Below, piece after piece: positions 10,152-18,228 of a DNA stretch of 64,000 nt. The DNA comes from Rhodococcus sp. OK519. Its GTDB lineage: Bacteria > Actinomycetota > Actinomycetes > Mycobacteriales > Mycobacteriaceae. Where the stretch lies: contig NZ_QAOW01000007.1 of assembly GCF_003051005.1 (NCBI RefSeq), positions 186,001-250,000 on the forward strand, given 5' to 3'. Numbering within the stretch: position 1 is the first letter of the stretch; the number at the start of each line of letters is the position of its first letter. Both the position numbers and the translations under genes were made by a program. Below the pieces are notes generated by a model. The model saw nothing but the letters and a program-made list of their open reading frames with translations. It did no database searches and was not told the DNA's origin.

Positions 10152-10949
10152 CTAGCCGACCAACTTCATGACATCCGGGTAGTTGGAGATCTCCCAGCCG
10201 CCGTCGACCATGAGGCTCGCGCCGGTGATGTAGGTGGCGTCGTCGCTGGCGAGGTACAGGCACGGCGCGGCGATCTCGTCCGGCGTCGCGGGCCGGCCCA
10301 TCGGGATCCGCTCGAGGAAGCCGTTGAGCAGCGGTTCCCAGCCGGTGACGCCGGCAACGAGCGGGGTGTCGACGAGACCGGGCAGCACGGTGTTGACGCG
10401 GATGCCGTGCGACGAAAGCTCGAGCGCGGCGTTCTTGCCGAACATCTCGACGCCCGCCTTACCCGTCACATAGGGGCTGCCGCCCATCATCGGCACGTGC
10501 GCGTTGAGGGACGCGACGTTGACGATCGCGCCGCCGCGGCCGTTCGTCACCATGTGCCGCGCCTCGTGCTTGGTGCACAGGAACACGCCCTTCTGCACGA
10601 GGTCGACGGTGAAGTCCCAGTCGGACTCCTCGAGGTCGAGGATCTTGCCGCCCCGTGCCGCACCGGCCACGTTGAATGCCAGATCGAGGGCACCGAACCG
10701 CTCGACCGCGACGGCGACAGCTTCGGCGACCTGATCCTCGACGGTGACGTCGGCGGTCGCGCCGACGAAGCGCTCCCCCAATTCCTTCTCCATCAGGGTG
10801 AGCGCCTCGGCCGCGACATCGATGCCGACGACGGACGCACCCTCGCCGACCAGCCGGGTCGCAACGGCGGCACCGATGCCCGACGCCGCGCCGGTGACGA
10901 CCGCGACCCGCCCGGCGAAGCGCGAACCGTCGAATGTGTTGTCAGACAT
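10152..10949 (-). CDS. Short-chain dehydrogenase/reductase
   Basis: A 265-aa classical SDR: TGAASGIGA near residue 20, NVAGAA for NNAG, NVASLNA, YVTGK catalytic pair, MVDGG tail. It is the last gene of a three-gene operon (LimB-like monooxygenase, Zn alcohol dehydrogenase, SDR). Its start overlaps the alcohol dehydrogenase stop by 8 bp, so translation is probably coupled. It likely oxidises a hydroxylated product of the monooxygenase; the substrate is not known. Confidence 0.83.
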   Translation of the reverse strand: MSDNTFDGSRFAGRVAVVTGAASGIGAAVATRLVGEGASVVGIDVAAEALTLMEKELGERFVGATADVTVEDQVAEAVAVAVERFGALDLAFNVAGAARGGKILDLEESDWDFTVDLVQKGVFLCTKHEARHMVTNGRGGAIVNVASLNAHVPMMGGSPYVTGKAGVEMFGKNAALELSSHGIRVNTVLPGLVDTPLVAGVTGWEPLLNGFLERIPMGRPATPDEIAAPCLYLASDDATYITGASLMVDGGWEISNYPDVMKLVG

Positions 10950-11985
10950 GAGACACCTCCACGAGAACCTTCATACGACGACCGTCGGACGCCGCCTGGA
11001 CACCGTCGAGCACGTCCGTCAGCGGGACGCGCTCCACCCACCCGTCGAGCGGATAGGCGCCCGCCGCCATGCGATCGATGACGGAGGCGAATTCCTTGCG
11101 CGAGTATGCGAGCGACGACATCAGCCGCATCTCGCCGAACATCAGCGCGTACGTGTTCAGCGGCACCTGCTCCTTGTACGTCGCGAGCAGGACCACCGCG
11201 CCCCGCGACCGGACGGCCGTGAGCGCCGTCTGCACCGCGACGCCGACGCCGGCGCACTCGAACACCACGTCCACTCCGGCGCCGTCGGTGCGATCCTGCA
11301 CCGCGGCAACGGGATCCGTCACGGAGGGATCGATCACGTCGAATCCCAGTGCGGCCGCGACGTTCCGTCTGGTCTCGGACGGTTCGCTGAGCAGGATGCG
11401 GTCCACGCCACCGGCGCGCAGGTTCAGCGCGGTCGCGATACCGATGGGCCCGGCACCGAGAATCAGTGCGCTCTGTCCGGCCTCGACGCCCGACAGTTCG
11501 ACGGCGTGCAGCGTGACGGCCAGCGGTTCGACCACCGCGCCCTGCTCGAGCGAGACCCCGTCCGGCAGCACGTGCACGTTGCCGGCGGGGACAGCGGTGC
11601 GCTCGGCGAGACCGCCGCCCGGGGCGTTGATCCCGTGGAACGCGGCCGACGTGCACAGGTGCCGGTGCCCGTCGCGGCAGCGGATGCAGTTGCCACAGTG
11701 ATAGTTCGGCTGTACCGCGACGCGGTCGCCGACGGCCACGCCGACGACACCGGCGCCCACCTCGCGGACGGTTCCGGAGAACTCGTGGCCGAGGATCTGC
11801 GGTCCGCACGCGCCGGTCAGCGGATGCGGGTGCTCGGAGATCCCGAACGAGTGGATCATGCCGAGGTCGGATCCGCAGATCCCGTTGAACGCCACGTCGA
11901 TCAGGACGTATCCGTCCTTCAGTTCCGGCTCCGGAACGTCGACGACGCGCAGGTCGTCGATGCCGTGCAGGACCGCGGCCCTCAT
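10942..11985 (-). CDS. Zn-dependent medium-chain alcohol dehydrogenase (butanediol/sorbitol dehydrogenase-like)
   Basis: NAD(H)-dependent oxidation of a secondary alcohol or diol. It shows the catalytic zinc cysteine in GICGSDLGM, GHEFSGTVREVG, structural zinc cysteines in CGNCIRCRDGHRHLC, and the nucleotide-binding GAGPIGIA. The 347-aa length fits the (R,R)-butanediol dehydrogenase branch. The ATG at 11985 overlaps the upstream monooxygenase stop by 4 bp (ATGA), so the longer open frame is not used. A diol dehydrogenase next to a LimB-like enzyme suggests terpene or cyclic-alkene oxidation (inference). Confidence 0.87.
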   Translation of the reverse strand: MRAAVLHGIDDLRVVDVPEPELKDGYVLIDVAFNGICGSDLGMIHSFGISEHPHPLTGACGPQILGHEFSGTVREVGAGVVGVAVGDRVAVQPNYHCGNCIRCRDGHRHLCTSAAFHGINAPGGGLAERTAVPAGNVHVLPDGVSLEQGAVVEPLAVTLHAVELSGVEAGQSALILGAGPIGIATALNLRAGGVDRILLSEPSETRRNVAAALGFDVIDPSVTDPVAAVQDRTDGAGVDVVFECAGVGVAVQTALTAVRSRGAVVLLATYKEQVPLNTYALMFGEMRLMSSLAYSRKEFASVIDRMAAGAYPLDGWVERVPLTDVLDGVQAASDGRRMKVLVEVSHV

Positions 11986-13148
11986 GCCTTGGCCGCCAAT
12001 TCGTCCTCGTACTTCTTCGTCATGTGTGCGATCGCGGCGTGCTGAGCCTCGTTGTACCCGTCGCGCTTCTGGCCGGCGCGGGCGGCGGCGGCGAGCAGTG
12101 GCTGCGACTGGCCCTGGAAGTGCGGGGCCACCTGCTGGGCGATCAGCTCGAACGAGCGCTTCGTCGCGGCCGGGTTGGCCCAGTCGGCGTTCATGATGAG
12201 CATCGAGCCGAATCCGCCGGACTGGGCGGCGAGCTTGTCGATCAGCTCCCGCGCCTGTGCCGGGGTGCCGATGATGCCCATGCCGGAGTGGTTCATGTAC
12301 TTGATCATGTCCTCCATCGCGGCTCCGCCGGAGCCGAAATGCGGGAACGCCGCGACCTTTCCGAAGTAGTCGATCCACTCGCCGAGCCCGAAGCGGACGT
12401 CCTCCTGGGCCTGCTCCTCGGTCTCCGCGATGTGCATCGGGCAGACGAGACGCCACTGATCGCGATTCACGGCGGTGCCGTACTCGGCGGCGCGCTCCTC
12501 CATGATCCCGAAGTGATGACCGAGCGCGTCGAAGCCCTCGGGGGTGAGGGTCGCGCCGATCGACAGCAGGCCGAGGCCGTGCTTGCCGGCCAGCCGCGGG
12601 CCGGTCGGCGATGCCACCCCGGCGACGACGATGTCGAAGCACGGGTGCGAGTAGGGACGCAGCTGTAGCTGGGCGTCGACGAGGGTGTGCGTCTTGGTGG
12701 TCGCGGTCACCGACTCGCCGTTCAGCAGACGCACGACGATGTCGAGGTTCTCGTCGAGCAACTCGCGGCACTCGGTGGGGTTGAGGCCGATCATCGCCGA
12801 GTCGGTCGGCAGTGAGCCCGGTCCGACGCCGAGCATGACGCGCCCGCGGGTGAGGTGGTCGAGCAGCACCAGGCGGTCGGCCACCCACAGCGGGTTGTGG
12901 TAGCTGAGCGAGGTCACGCCGGTGCCGAGCTTGATGCGCTTGGTCCGTTCGGCGGCAGCGGCGATGAAGATCTCGGGGCTGCCGATGATCTCACTGCCCG
13001 CGGAGTGGTGCTCGCCGATCCACACCTCGTCGAAGTCGAGGCGGTCCAGGTGCTCGACGAGTTCCAGGTCGCGCTGCAGCGCGACGGTGGGATTCTGTCC
13101 GATCGCGTGGTGCGGTGCGATGAATGCGCCGAAACGTAGCCTGCTCAT
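11982..13148 (-). CDS. limB: Luciferase-like flavin monooxygenase, limonene 1,2-monooxygenase (LimB)-like
   Basis: FMNH2-dependent LLM-class monooxygenase, 388 aa, very like LimB of Rhodococcus erythropolis as I recall it: opening MSRLRFGAFIAPHHAIGQNP, DEVWIGEHHSAGSEI, LTRGRVMLGVGPGSLPTD. Such enzymes epoxidise or hydroxylate terpenes with a separate flavin reductase. No LimA-type epoxide hydrolase or flavin reductase is adjacent, so the native substrate may differ. It is the first gene of a three-gene operon, divergent from the LuxR regulator at 13227. A GAGGAGTAC ribosome binding site precedes the ATG. Confidence 0.83.
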   Translation of the reverse strand: MSRLRFGAFIAPHHAIGQNPTVALQRDLELVEHLDRLDFDEVWIGEHHSAGSEIIGSPEIFIAAAAERTKRIKLGTGVTSLSYHNPLWVADRLVLLDHLTRGRVMLGVGPGSLPTDSAMIGLNPTECRELLDENLDIVVRLLNGESVTATTKTHTLVDAQLQLRPYSHPCFDIVVAGVASPTGPRLAGKHGLGLLSIGATLTPEGFDALGHHFGIMEERAAEYGTAVNRDQWRLVCPMHIAETEEQAQEDVRFGLGEWIDYFGKVAAFPHFGSGGAAMEDMIKYMNHSGMGIIGTPAQARELIDKLAAQSGGFGSMLIMNADWANPAATKRSFELIAQQVAPHFQGQSQPLLAAAARAGQKRDGYNEAQHAAIAHMTKKYEDELAAKA

Positions 13149-13226
13149 GCGTGTACTCCTCGGGAAATCACTGAAACACAGTCGTCTCCGACGCTAGAAT
13201 TCGTTTCGCCCTACCGGCAGTGCACT

Positions 13227-14054
13227 TTGGTGGACAGTTCCCGTGAACCACTACGGCGCACGCCGTTTCGAATCGAGCTGGTGGTGACCGAATTGTCCGA
13301 CGTCTCGCTGCGCGCCACCGACTACCGGCGCGTGTTCGCGGTGCTCGACCGGTGCGCGGACGTGCGAACGGTGCCCGAGTTCCGCGCCCGGATCGCCGCG
13401 GCGATGACCGATGTCTTCCCGGTGCAGGTGGCGACGTGCTTCGTAGGCGACTCGTATGACAGCCAGTTCACGGATCCCGATGCCACGCTCGTCGGCGGAT
13501 TCGGATGGGACCGCAAACGTCCCGTCTACCAGGAGAAGTGGGCCCGGCACGACGTCTTCGCAACTCCCGAGGCGCGACGCCGGCTCGAGCAGACCCGGGT
13601 CGTGTCGCTGGACGATCTGCAGGACCTGCCCGCCGAGTCGGCCGCCTACGTGCGGGACTATCTGGGCGCCTGGGGCATGCGCTCGGTCAACGCGATGCAC
13701 CTGGACCTGCCCGGCCAGGCGCGGGCGCTCGTGGGCCTCTTCGACTGCGACGACAACGCGCTCGGCGCCCGGGACCTGGCCACGCTGCGCCTGCTGGCCC
13801 GGCACCTGTCGGCGCTCACCCGCAACCTCGAGGCGGCACCGCGGCGCGACCTGCTCGCCGCGCTCACCGAACGCCAGCGCGACGTCGCGAGACTGGTCGC
13901 GGACGGACTGAGCAACGCGGCGATCGCCCGTCGACTCACACTCACCGAGGACACCGTCAAGAAGTATGTGAGCCGCATCCTCGCGGCCACCGGATGCGCG
14001 TCCCGCACCCAGTTGGCCCTCGAGGTTCAGTCCTTCGGGCCGCCCGCCACGTAG
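13227..14054 (+). CDS. LuxR-type transcriptional regulator
   Basis: A 275-aa regulator with a C-terminal LuxR helix-turn-helix (about 205-262: LTERQRDVARLVADGLSNAAIARRL, here cited as the LTERQ to AIARRL span). The N-terminal 190 residues resemble a GAF/autoinducer-like sensor domain with no recognisable ligand motif. It is divergent from the LimB-like operon and probably controls it. The start is uncertain: TTG 13227, GTG 13230, 13281 and 13284 are in frame and none has a clear ribosome binding site. The 3' end overlaps the convergent fabG by 28 bp. Confidence 0.78.
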   Translation: MVDSSREPLRRTPFRIELVVTELSDVSLRATDYRRVFAVLDRCADVRTVPEFRARIAAAMTDVFPVQVATCFVGDSYDSQFTDPDATLVGGFGWDRKRPVYQEKWARHDVFATPEARRRLEQTRVVSLDDLQDLPAESAAYVRDYLGAWGMRSVNAMHLDLPGQARALVGLFDCDDNALGARDLATLRLLARHLSALTRNLEAAPRRDLLAALTERQRDVARLVADGLSNAAIARRLTLTEDTVKKYVSRILAATGCASRTQLALEVQSFGPPAT

Positions 14055-14788
14055 ATCACCTGTCCCGAGACGAATCCCGCGCCCTCACTGATCAGGAACG
14101 ACGCGGTGTGCGCGATGTCCTCGGGCAGGCCGACCCGGCGCACCGGAGTCTCCGCGGCGGCGGCGGCCATGAAGTCGTCGAACGAGACACCGAGCCGTTC
14201 GGCTGTCGCCGCCGTCATCTCGGTGGCGATGAATCCGGGTGCGATGGCATTCGCGGTGACGCCGAACGGACCCAGTTCGAGGGCGAGCGTCTTGGTGAGC
14301 CCCTGTATGCCCGCCTTCGCGGCCGAGTAGTTCACCTGGCCGCGGTTGCCGAGCGCCGAGATGCTCGACAGGTTGACGATCCGCCCCCACTTCTGTTCGA
14401 CCATGTACTTCTGCGCGGCCCGCGTGAGCAGGAAGGCCCCGCGCAGGTGCACGTTCATCACGGCGTCCCAGTCGTCGACGGACATCTTGAACAGCAGGTT
14501 GTCGCGCGTGATGCCGGCGTTGTTCACGACGACGGTCGGGGCGCCCAGTTCGCCGGCGATCCGGTCGACCGAGGCCTCGACGGATGCCTCGTCGGAGACG
14601 TCCGCGCCCACGGCAAGCGCGCGGCCACCCGCGTCCCGGATCGCGGACACCGTGGCACCGCACGAGGATTCGTCGAGGTCGAGGACAGCGACGGCGAGAC
14701 CGTCCGACGCGAGACGCTTGGCGATCGCGGCGCCGATGCCCCGCGCCGCACCCGAGACCACTGCGACCCGCTGGTTGCCGTCCGTCAT
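14027..14788 (-). CDS. fabG: FabG-like 3-oxoacyl-ACP/CoA reductase (SDR)
   Basis: A 253-aa SDR with SGAARGIGAA, NNAGITRDNLLFKM, NLSSISALGNRGQVNYSAAK and EMTAA, which is the classic FabG pattern including the GQVNYSAAKAG helix. It reduces a beta-ketoacyl thioester or runs in reverse in beta-oxidation. The ATG at 14788 follows GGGAGGAAGC, ruling out the longer open frame. It lies 58 bp after the secreted NTF2-fold gene on the same strand. Confidence 0.86.
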   Translation of the reverse strand: MTDGNQRVAVVSGAARGIGAAIAKRLASDGLAVAVLDLDESSCGATVSAIRDAGGRALAVGADVSDEASVEASVDRIAGELGAPTVVVNNAGITRDNLLFKMSVDDWDAVMNVHLRGAFLLTRAAQKYMVEQKWGRIVNLSSISALGNRGQVNYSAAKAGIQGLTKTLALELGPFGVTANAIAPGFIATEMTAATAERLGVSFDDFMAAAAAETPVRRVGLPEDIAHTASFLISEGAGFVSGQVIYVAGGPKD

Positions 14789-14846
14789 TGCCGCTTCCTC
14801 CCACTGTCCGGTGTCGTCCGTCGGTGAGGCTACGCGGACTGCCGCA

Positions 14847-15305
14847 TCAGGACAGGGAGACCGGTGAGATGGTGGCGACGATCCGGTCGATCGCACCGTT
14901 TTCCAGTTCGAACGACTCGACGATCTCGACGGTCATCAGCCGCTGCGGCCCCACACCCGCGTCGAGCAGGTATCGGGTGTGGACGGTGTCACCGGACTCG
15001 CTCATCGTCAGATCACGCACTCCCTGGATGACGCGGTACTGGATGCCGTGATCGAGGTCGTTCGCCAACTGCGGCCCGTTGAATCCGGTCTGCAGTCCGG
15101 CCTCGACGCGGGTGGCGTCGGGCGTGAACAGCACGGCACTCGCATCGTGGCTGACGAGCGCGTCGATGTAGGCGCGCGCCATCGCTTCGTTCGGGGAGTC
15201 GGACGGGTTCGGCGCGGCCGATGCTGCCGCGGGGGTCACGACGGCAACGGCGGCCGCGGCAGCCACGGCGAGGAGGGACAGCGTCGACATCTTCGCTTTG
15301 CGCAT
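14847..15305 (-). CDS. Secreted NTF2-fold protein (DUF8021-like)
   Basis: A 152-aa protein with a Sec signal peptide: MRKAK, then an alanine-rich hydrophobic stretch to about 30, with a likely cut after ASAAP. The mature part (EAMARAYIDALVSHDASAV, then DATRVEAG and a late VEIVESFELENGAIDRI) reads as a SnoaL/NTF2-like cone, the fold of ketosteroid isomerases. Catalytic residues cannot be assigned. A perfect KstR-type box lies 14 bp before its start codon, suggesting sterol-linked expression. A secreted member of this fold is unusual. The function is unknown. Confidence 0.78.
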   Translation of the reverse strand: MRKAKMSTLSLLAVAAAAAVAVVTPAAASAAPNPSDSPNEAMARAYIDALVSHDASAVLFTPDATRVEAGLQTGFNGPQLANDLDHGIQYRVIQGVRDLTMSESGDTVHTRYLLDAGVGPQRLMTVEIVESFELENGAIDRIVATISPVSLS

Positions 15306-15318
15306 GCCGCATCGTAGC

Positions 15319-15332
15319 TAGAACACGTTCCA
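15319..15332. promoter_or_regulatory. KstR-type operator
   Basis: TAGAACACGTTCCA matches the KstR consensus TnnAACnnGTTnnA at every fixed position, with CTAG extending the left arm. It is 14 bp from the start of the secreted NTF2-fold gene and 70 bp from the membrane-protein gene at 15402. KstR represses cholesterol genes in Mycobacterium and Rhodococcus. Confidence 0.65.
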
Positions 15333-15401
15333 ACTGTCGCGGAATGTGTACGCCCGTTCGGCGCCCTGCGGTGAGCGCCGACCGCGAGTAATACAGAAGA
15401 C

Positions 15402-15932
15402 ATGGAACGACCTCGCCACGACGACCACCGGAAGCACGCCGAGATCAACCGCGTGCGCTTCCCGCGCAGATGGAAGCAGATCGACGAGACGCGACGCGGC
15501 ATCGTCCTGGCGTGGCTCGCATTCACGGTCACGTTCGGCGGCGCGCGACTGGTGACGTGGCTGATCCAGATCGACACCCGCGACGTCGGCGACATCTCCG
15601 CCGGAGGGACCCACCTGCACCACTACCTCTGGGGCATTCTGATCCTTGCGGGTGTCGCAATCTTCGGGATGGTCGATCGCAGCCCCGGGGCCCGCACCTG
15701 GATGGGCCTGGCACTGGGTATCGCACTCGCCCTGATCGTCGACGAGGCCGCACTGCTGATCTCGCTGCGCGACGTCTACTGGCAGACCGAAGGCTGGCCG
15801 AGCGTCGCGATCGCGGTGGTTCTCATCGGACTGGGGGGCACGGCCCTCGTGGTCACGCGCAGCGGCGCCGCCCTCGATGAACCCGACGACCCCGGCGACG
15901 AGTCCCACCGGGGGGACGGAAGTCCCGACTAG
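15402..15932 (+). CDS. Small integral membrane protein, unknown function
   Basis: I do not recognise a family with a known role. The protein is 176 aa with a basic N-terminus (KHAEINRVRFPRRWKQ), about four hydrophobic segments (33-55, 74-92, 99-121, 130-150) and a polar acidic tail. The conserved-looking HLHHYLWGI between the first two helices could bind metal, but this is speculative. It is transcribed away from the secreted NTF2-fold gene and shares the intergenic KstR-type box region with it. Confidence 0.72.
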   Translation: MERPRHDDHRKHAEINRVRFPRRWKQIDETRRGIVLAWLAFTVTFGGARLVTWLIQIDTRDVGDISAGGTHLHHYLWGILILAGVAIFGMVDRSPGARTWMGLALGIALALIVDEAALLISLRDVYWQTEGWPSVAIAVVLIGLGGTALVVTRSGAALDEPDDPGDESHRGDGSPD

Positions 15933-16102
15933 CGAGGTCCCCCGACTCCCCTGCCCGGGGTACCTCCTACCGGGATGGAACTCCCCCGGTCGACCCCTCC
16001 TGAGCCGACCAGTGAAGAACACTCCCGGTGGGCGAGACGTCGTGCTGTTACCGCCGACACAGGTCGTTAACTTCGTGACATCGGCAACGACAGGAGTTAC
16101 CC

Positions 16103-17539
16103 ATGAGTACGGACAGTGCGACGATCACCCGCCTCCCCCAGATCCTCGAGGCCCAGAAACGTGCTGCGTCCGAACAGGGGATCCCGTCGGCAGAGGTGCG
16201 TCGCGCCCGGCTGCAGAAGATGATCGACCTGCTGGTTCGCTATCACAAGCCGCTGACCGAGGCGATCGATGCCGACTTCGGCGGGCGCCTCGTCGCGTTC
16301 TCGATCATGAACGACATCCTCGGATCGATCACGTCGCTCAAGCACACCCGGGACTCGCTCGATGCCTGGATGCAGAACGAGGAGCGGCCGCCGTACCCGC
16401 CGTACGACCAGTTGGGCGCGAAGGCGTACATCCAGTACCAGCCCAAGGGATCGGTCGGCGTCATCGGAACGTGGAATGCTCCGCTGTTCACGCTGCTGAG
16501 CCCACTGGCGTGCGCGCTGGGCGCGGGCAACCGCGTCATCCTCAAGCCGTCCGAGGTGGTGCCGCAGACCGCGCAGGTCCTCGCCGACGCCGTCGCGGAG
16601 ATGTTCGATCCCGCCGAGGTCGCTGTCGTGACCGGCGGACCGGACGTGGCCGACGCCTTCACGTCGCTGCCGTTCGATCATCTCGTCTTCACGGGCAGCA
16701 CCGAGGTCGGCAAGTTGGTGATGGCCAACGCCGCCAAGAACCTCGTCCCGGTCACCCTCGAACTGGGCGGCAAGTCGCCGACCATCGTCGGTCGCAGCGC
16801 CGACCTCGACGACGCGGCCGGCAAGATCGCGATCGCCAAGGCCACCAATTCCGGCCAGATCTGCGTCTCCCCCGACGTCGTGTACGTGCCCCGCGAGGAG
16901 CTCGACACGTTCGTGAGCGCGCTCGAGAAGTCGTACGCGTCGCTGCTGCCGTCGATCACCGACAACCCCGATGTCGTTGCGGTCGTGAGCGACCGGCATC
17001 TCTCCCGGGTCGAGGCACTGGTCGCCGATGCGCGTGACCGTGGAGCGCTCATCGTCGCGACACCGGTGGACGAGAGCGATCCGGTCGACGGCGACCGCAA
17101 GCGGCCCCTGCGCCTGGTGGTCTCCCCGCCGGCCGACTCGAAGATCATGCAGGAAGAGATCTTCGGCCCTGCGATCATCCTGCTGCCGTACGACCAGACC
17201 GACGACGTCATCGCCGACATCAACAGCAGACCGAAGCCGTTGGCGCTGTACTACTTCGGAACCGACGCCGTCGAGCAGCAGGCCGTCCTCACCCGCACCT
17301 GCTCGGGCGGCGTGACGGTCAACGACATCATGATGCACCCCGGCATGCACGACGCCCCGTTCGGAGGCGTCGGCGCGTCCGGCATGGGCCACTACCACGG
17401 CCGCGAGGGCTTCCTCGAATTCAGCCATGCCCGTACGGTTTTCGAGGCTCCCGAGCACGATCCTCGCGGCGAGTGGGGGATGCTGCCGCCGTACGGGGAC
17501 GGATTCCTGGCCGCGATGGAGGCTCAGGTCACCCCGTAA
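16103..17539 (+). CDS. Coniferyl-aldehyde dehydrogenase-like ALDH
   Basis: NAD(P)-dependent oxidation of an aldehyde to an acid. The 478-aa protein has the general-base glutamate in LELGGKSP (about 220) and the catalytic cysteine in SGQICVSP (about 254). The wording VLRxxHKPL-type N-terminus, PKGSVGVIGTWNAPLF and the end HYHGREGFLEFSHARTV are characteristic of the coniferyl-aldehyde/fatty-aldehyde ALDH3-like group. The ACAGGAG ribosome binding site is well placed. No partner gene is tightly linked. Confidence 0.88.
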   Translation: MSTDSATITRLPQILEAQKRAASEQGIPSAEVRRARLQKMIDLLVRYHKPLTEAIDADFGGRLVAFSIMNDILGSITSLKHTRDSLDAWMQNEERPPYPPYDQLGAKAYIQYQPKGSVGVIGTWNAPLFTLLSPLACALGAGNRVILKPSEVVPQTAQVLADAVAEMFDPAEVAVVTGGPDVADAFTSLPFDHLVFTGSTEVGKLVMANAAKNLVPVTLELGGKSPTIVGRSADLDDAAGKIAIAKATNSGQICVSPDVVYVPREELDTFVSALEKSYASLLPSITDNPDVVAVVSDRHLSRVEALVADARDRGALIVATPVDESDPVDGDRKRPLRLVVSPPADSKIMQEEIFGPAIILLPYDQTDDVIADINSRPKPLALYYFGTDAVEQQAVLTRTCSGGVTVNDIMMHPGMHDAPFGGVGASGMGHYHGREGFLEFSHARTVFEAPEHDPRGEWGMLPPYGDGFLAAMEAQVTP

Positions 17540-17570
17540 CGGCGACATTGCCGATCAGTGAGAAGTTTCC

Positions 17571-17593
17571 CTGCCGACCCCCGGGTCGGCAGG
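17571..17593. terminator. Tight hairpin between ALDH and NTF2-fold gene
   Basis: CCTGCCGACCC and GGGTCGGCAGG flank a single base; outer GAGAAG/CTTCTC (17552-17606 region) can extend the stem with interruptions. It ends just before the GGGAGA ribosome binding site of the gene at 17607, so it may act as terminator, operator or translational element. Confidence 0.5.
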
Positions 17594-17606
17594 GAGAATG
17601 CTTCTC

Positions 17607-18059
17607 ATGAGCAGTGAACTCGCAGACCGCCTGGCCCTGTCCGATCTCGTCGCCCAATACGCCATCGCGGTGGATCGCCGTGACGAGTTGGCGCTGATGG
17701 CACTCTTCACGGCGGACGCGGAACTGGTGCAACCCACCGGCCTGGTCCGACGCGGCCGCAGCGCGATCCTGACGGGGAACACCGACATCGCCCGGGGCGT
17801 CCTCGAGGCCGTGGCGCATCTCCACGTCACCCGGCACGTGGTCAACCAGCAGATCGTCGACCGCTCGGCCGACATCGCCCGCGGCCAGGTCTACGGCGAG
17901 GCGCACCACGTGTACGCGACCGAGACCGGTCACCGCGACTACGTCGTGGCGATCCGCTACCAGGACGAATACCTCCGTGCCGACGGGGCCTGGCGGATCG
18001 CCCGGCGTGAACTCACCGTCGACTTCACCTACGACATCGAGGCGAAGATCCTGGCCTGA
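17607..18059 (+). CDS. SnoaL-like NTF2-fold protein
   Basis: A 150-aa cytosolic NTF2-fold protein with LALSDLVAQYAIAVDRRD, LFTADAEL and a closing GAWRIARRELTVDF, typical of SnoaL_4/ketosteroid-isomerase-like proteins that act as isomerases, dehydratases or small hydroxylase partners. The ATG at 17607 was preferred to 17598 because GGGAGA lies 9 bp upstream of the former but abuts the latter. It precedes the KstR2-like TetR gene by 169 bp. The substrate is unknown. Confidence 0.78.
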   Translation: MSSELADRLALSDLVAQYAIAVDRRDELALMALFTADAELVQPTGLVRRGRSAILTGNTDIARGVLEAVAHLHVTRHVVNQQIVDRSADIARGQVYGEAHHVYATETGHRDYVVAIRYQDEYLRADGAWRIARRELTVDFTYDIEAKILA

Positions 18060-18190
18060 GAACCAAACGCCGTTAGGTTGACCGGCCGGACCCGTCTCCG
18101 GCCGCGTCGATGGCGGATAAACGCAGTTCAGCAGCGTTTTGCTGAGCGGAACAATCCTTTTCCGCAGGGCTCCTCCACCCTATAGTTTCA

Positions 18191-18208
18191 GCCAAGCGAT
18201 TGCTTGGC
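18191..18208. promoter_or_regulatory. Operator site B of KstR2-like TetR (predicted autoregulation)
   Basis: GCCAAGC-GATT-GCTTGGC is a 7-4-7 dyad, the best copy of the recurring motif, 21 bp before the TetR start codon. Its CAAG/CTTG half-sites resemble those of the KstR2 operator (AnCAAGnnCTTGnT) but with a wider spacer. Confidence 0.7.
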
Positions 18209-18228
18209 ACTGCTGGGAGGGCCTGACC

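Noticed and set aside
10942-12888. A 648-codon open frame on the minus strand
   Set aside because: Only the part from ATG 11985 has dehydrogenase homology; the rest is an out-of-frame reading of the LimB-like gene.
18191-18208. Classical KstR2 operator
   Set aside because: The half-sites match, but the spacer is 6 rather than 2 bases, so it is called a KstR2-like TetR's own operator instead.
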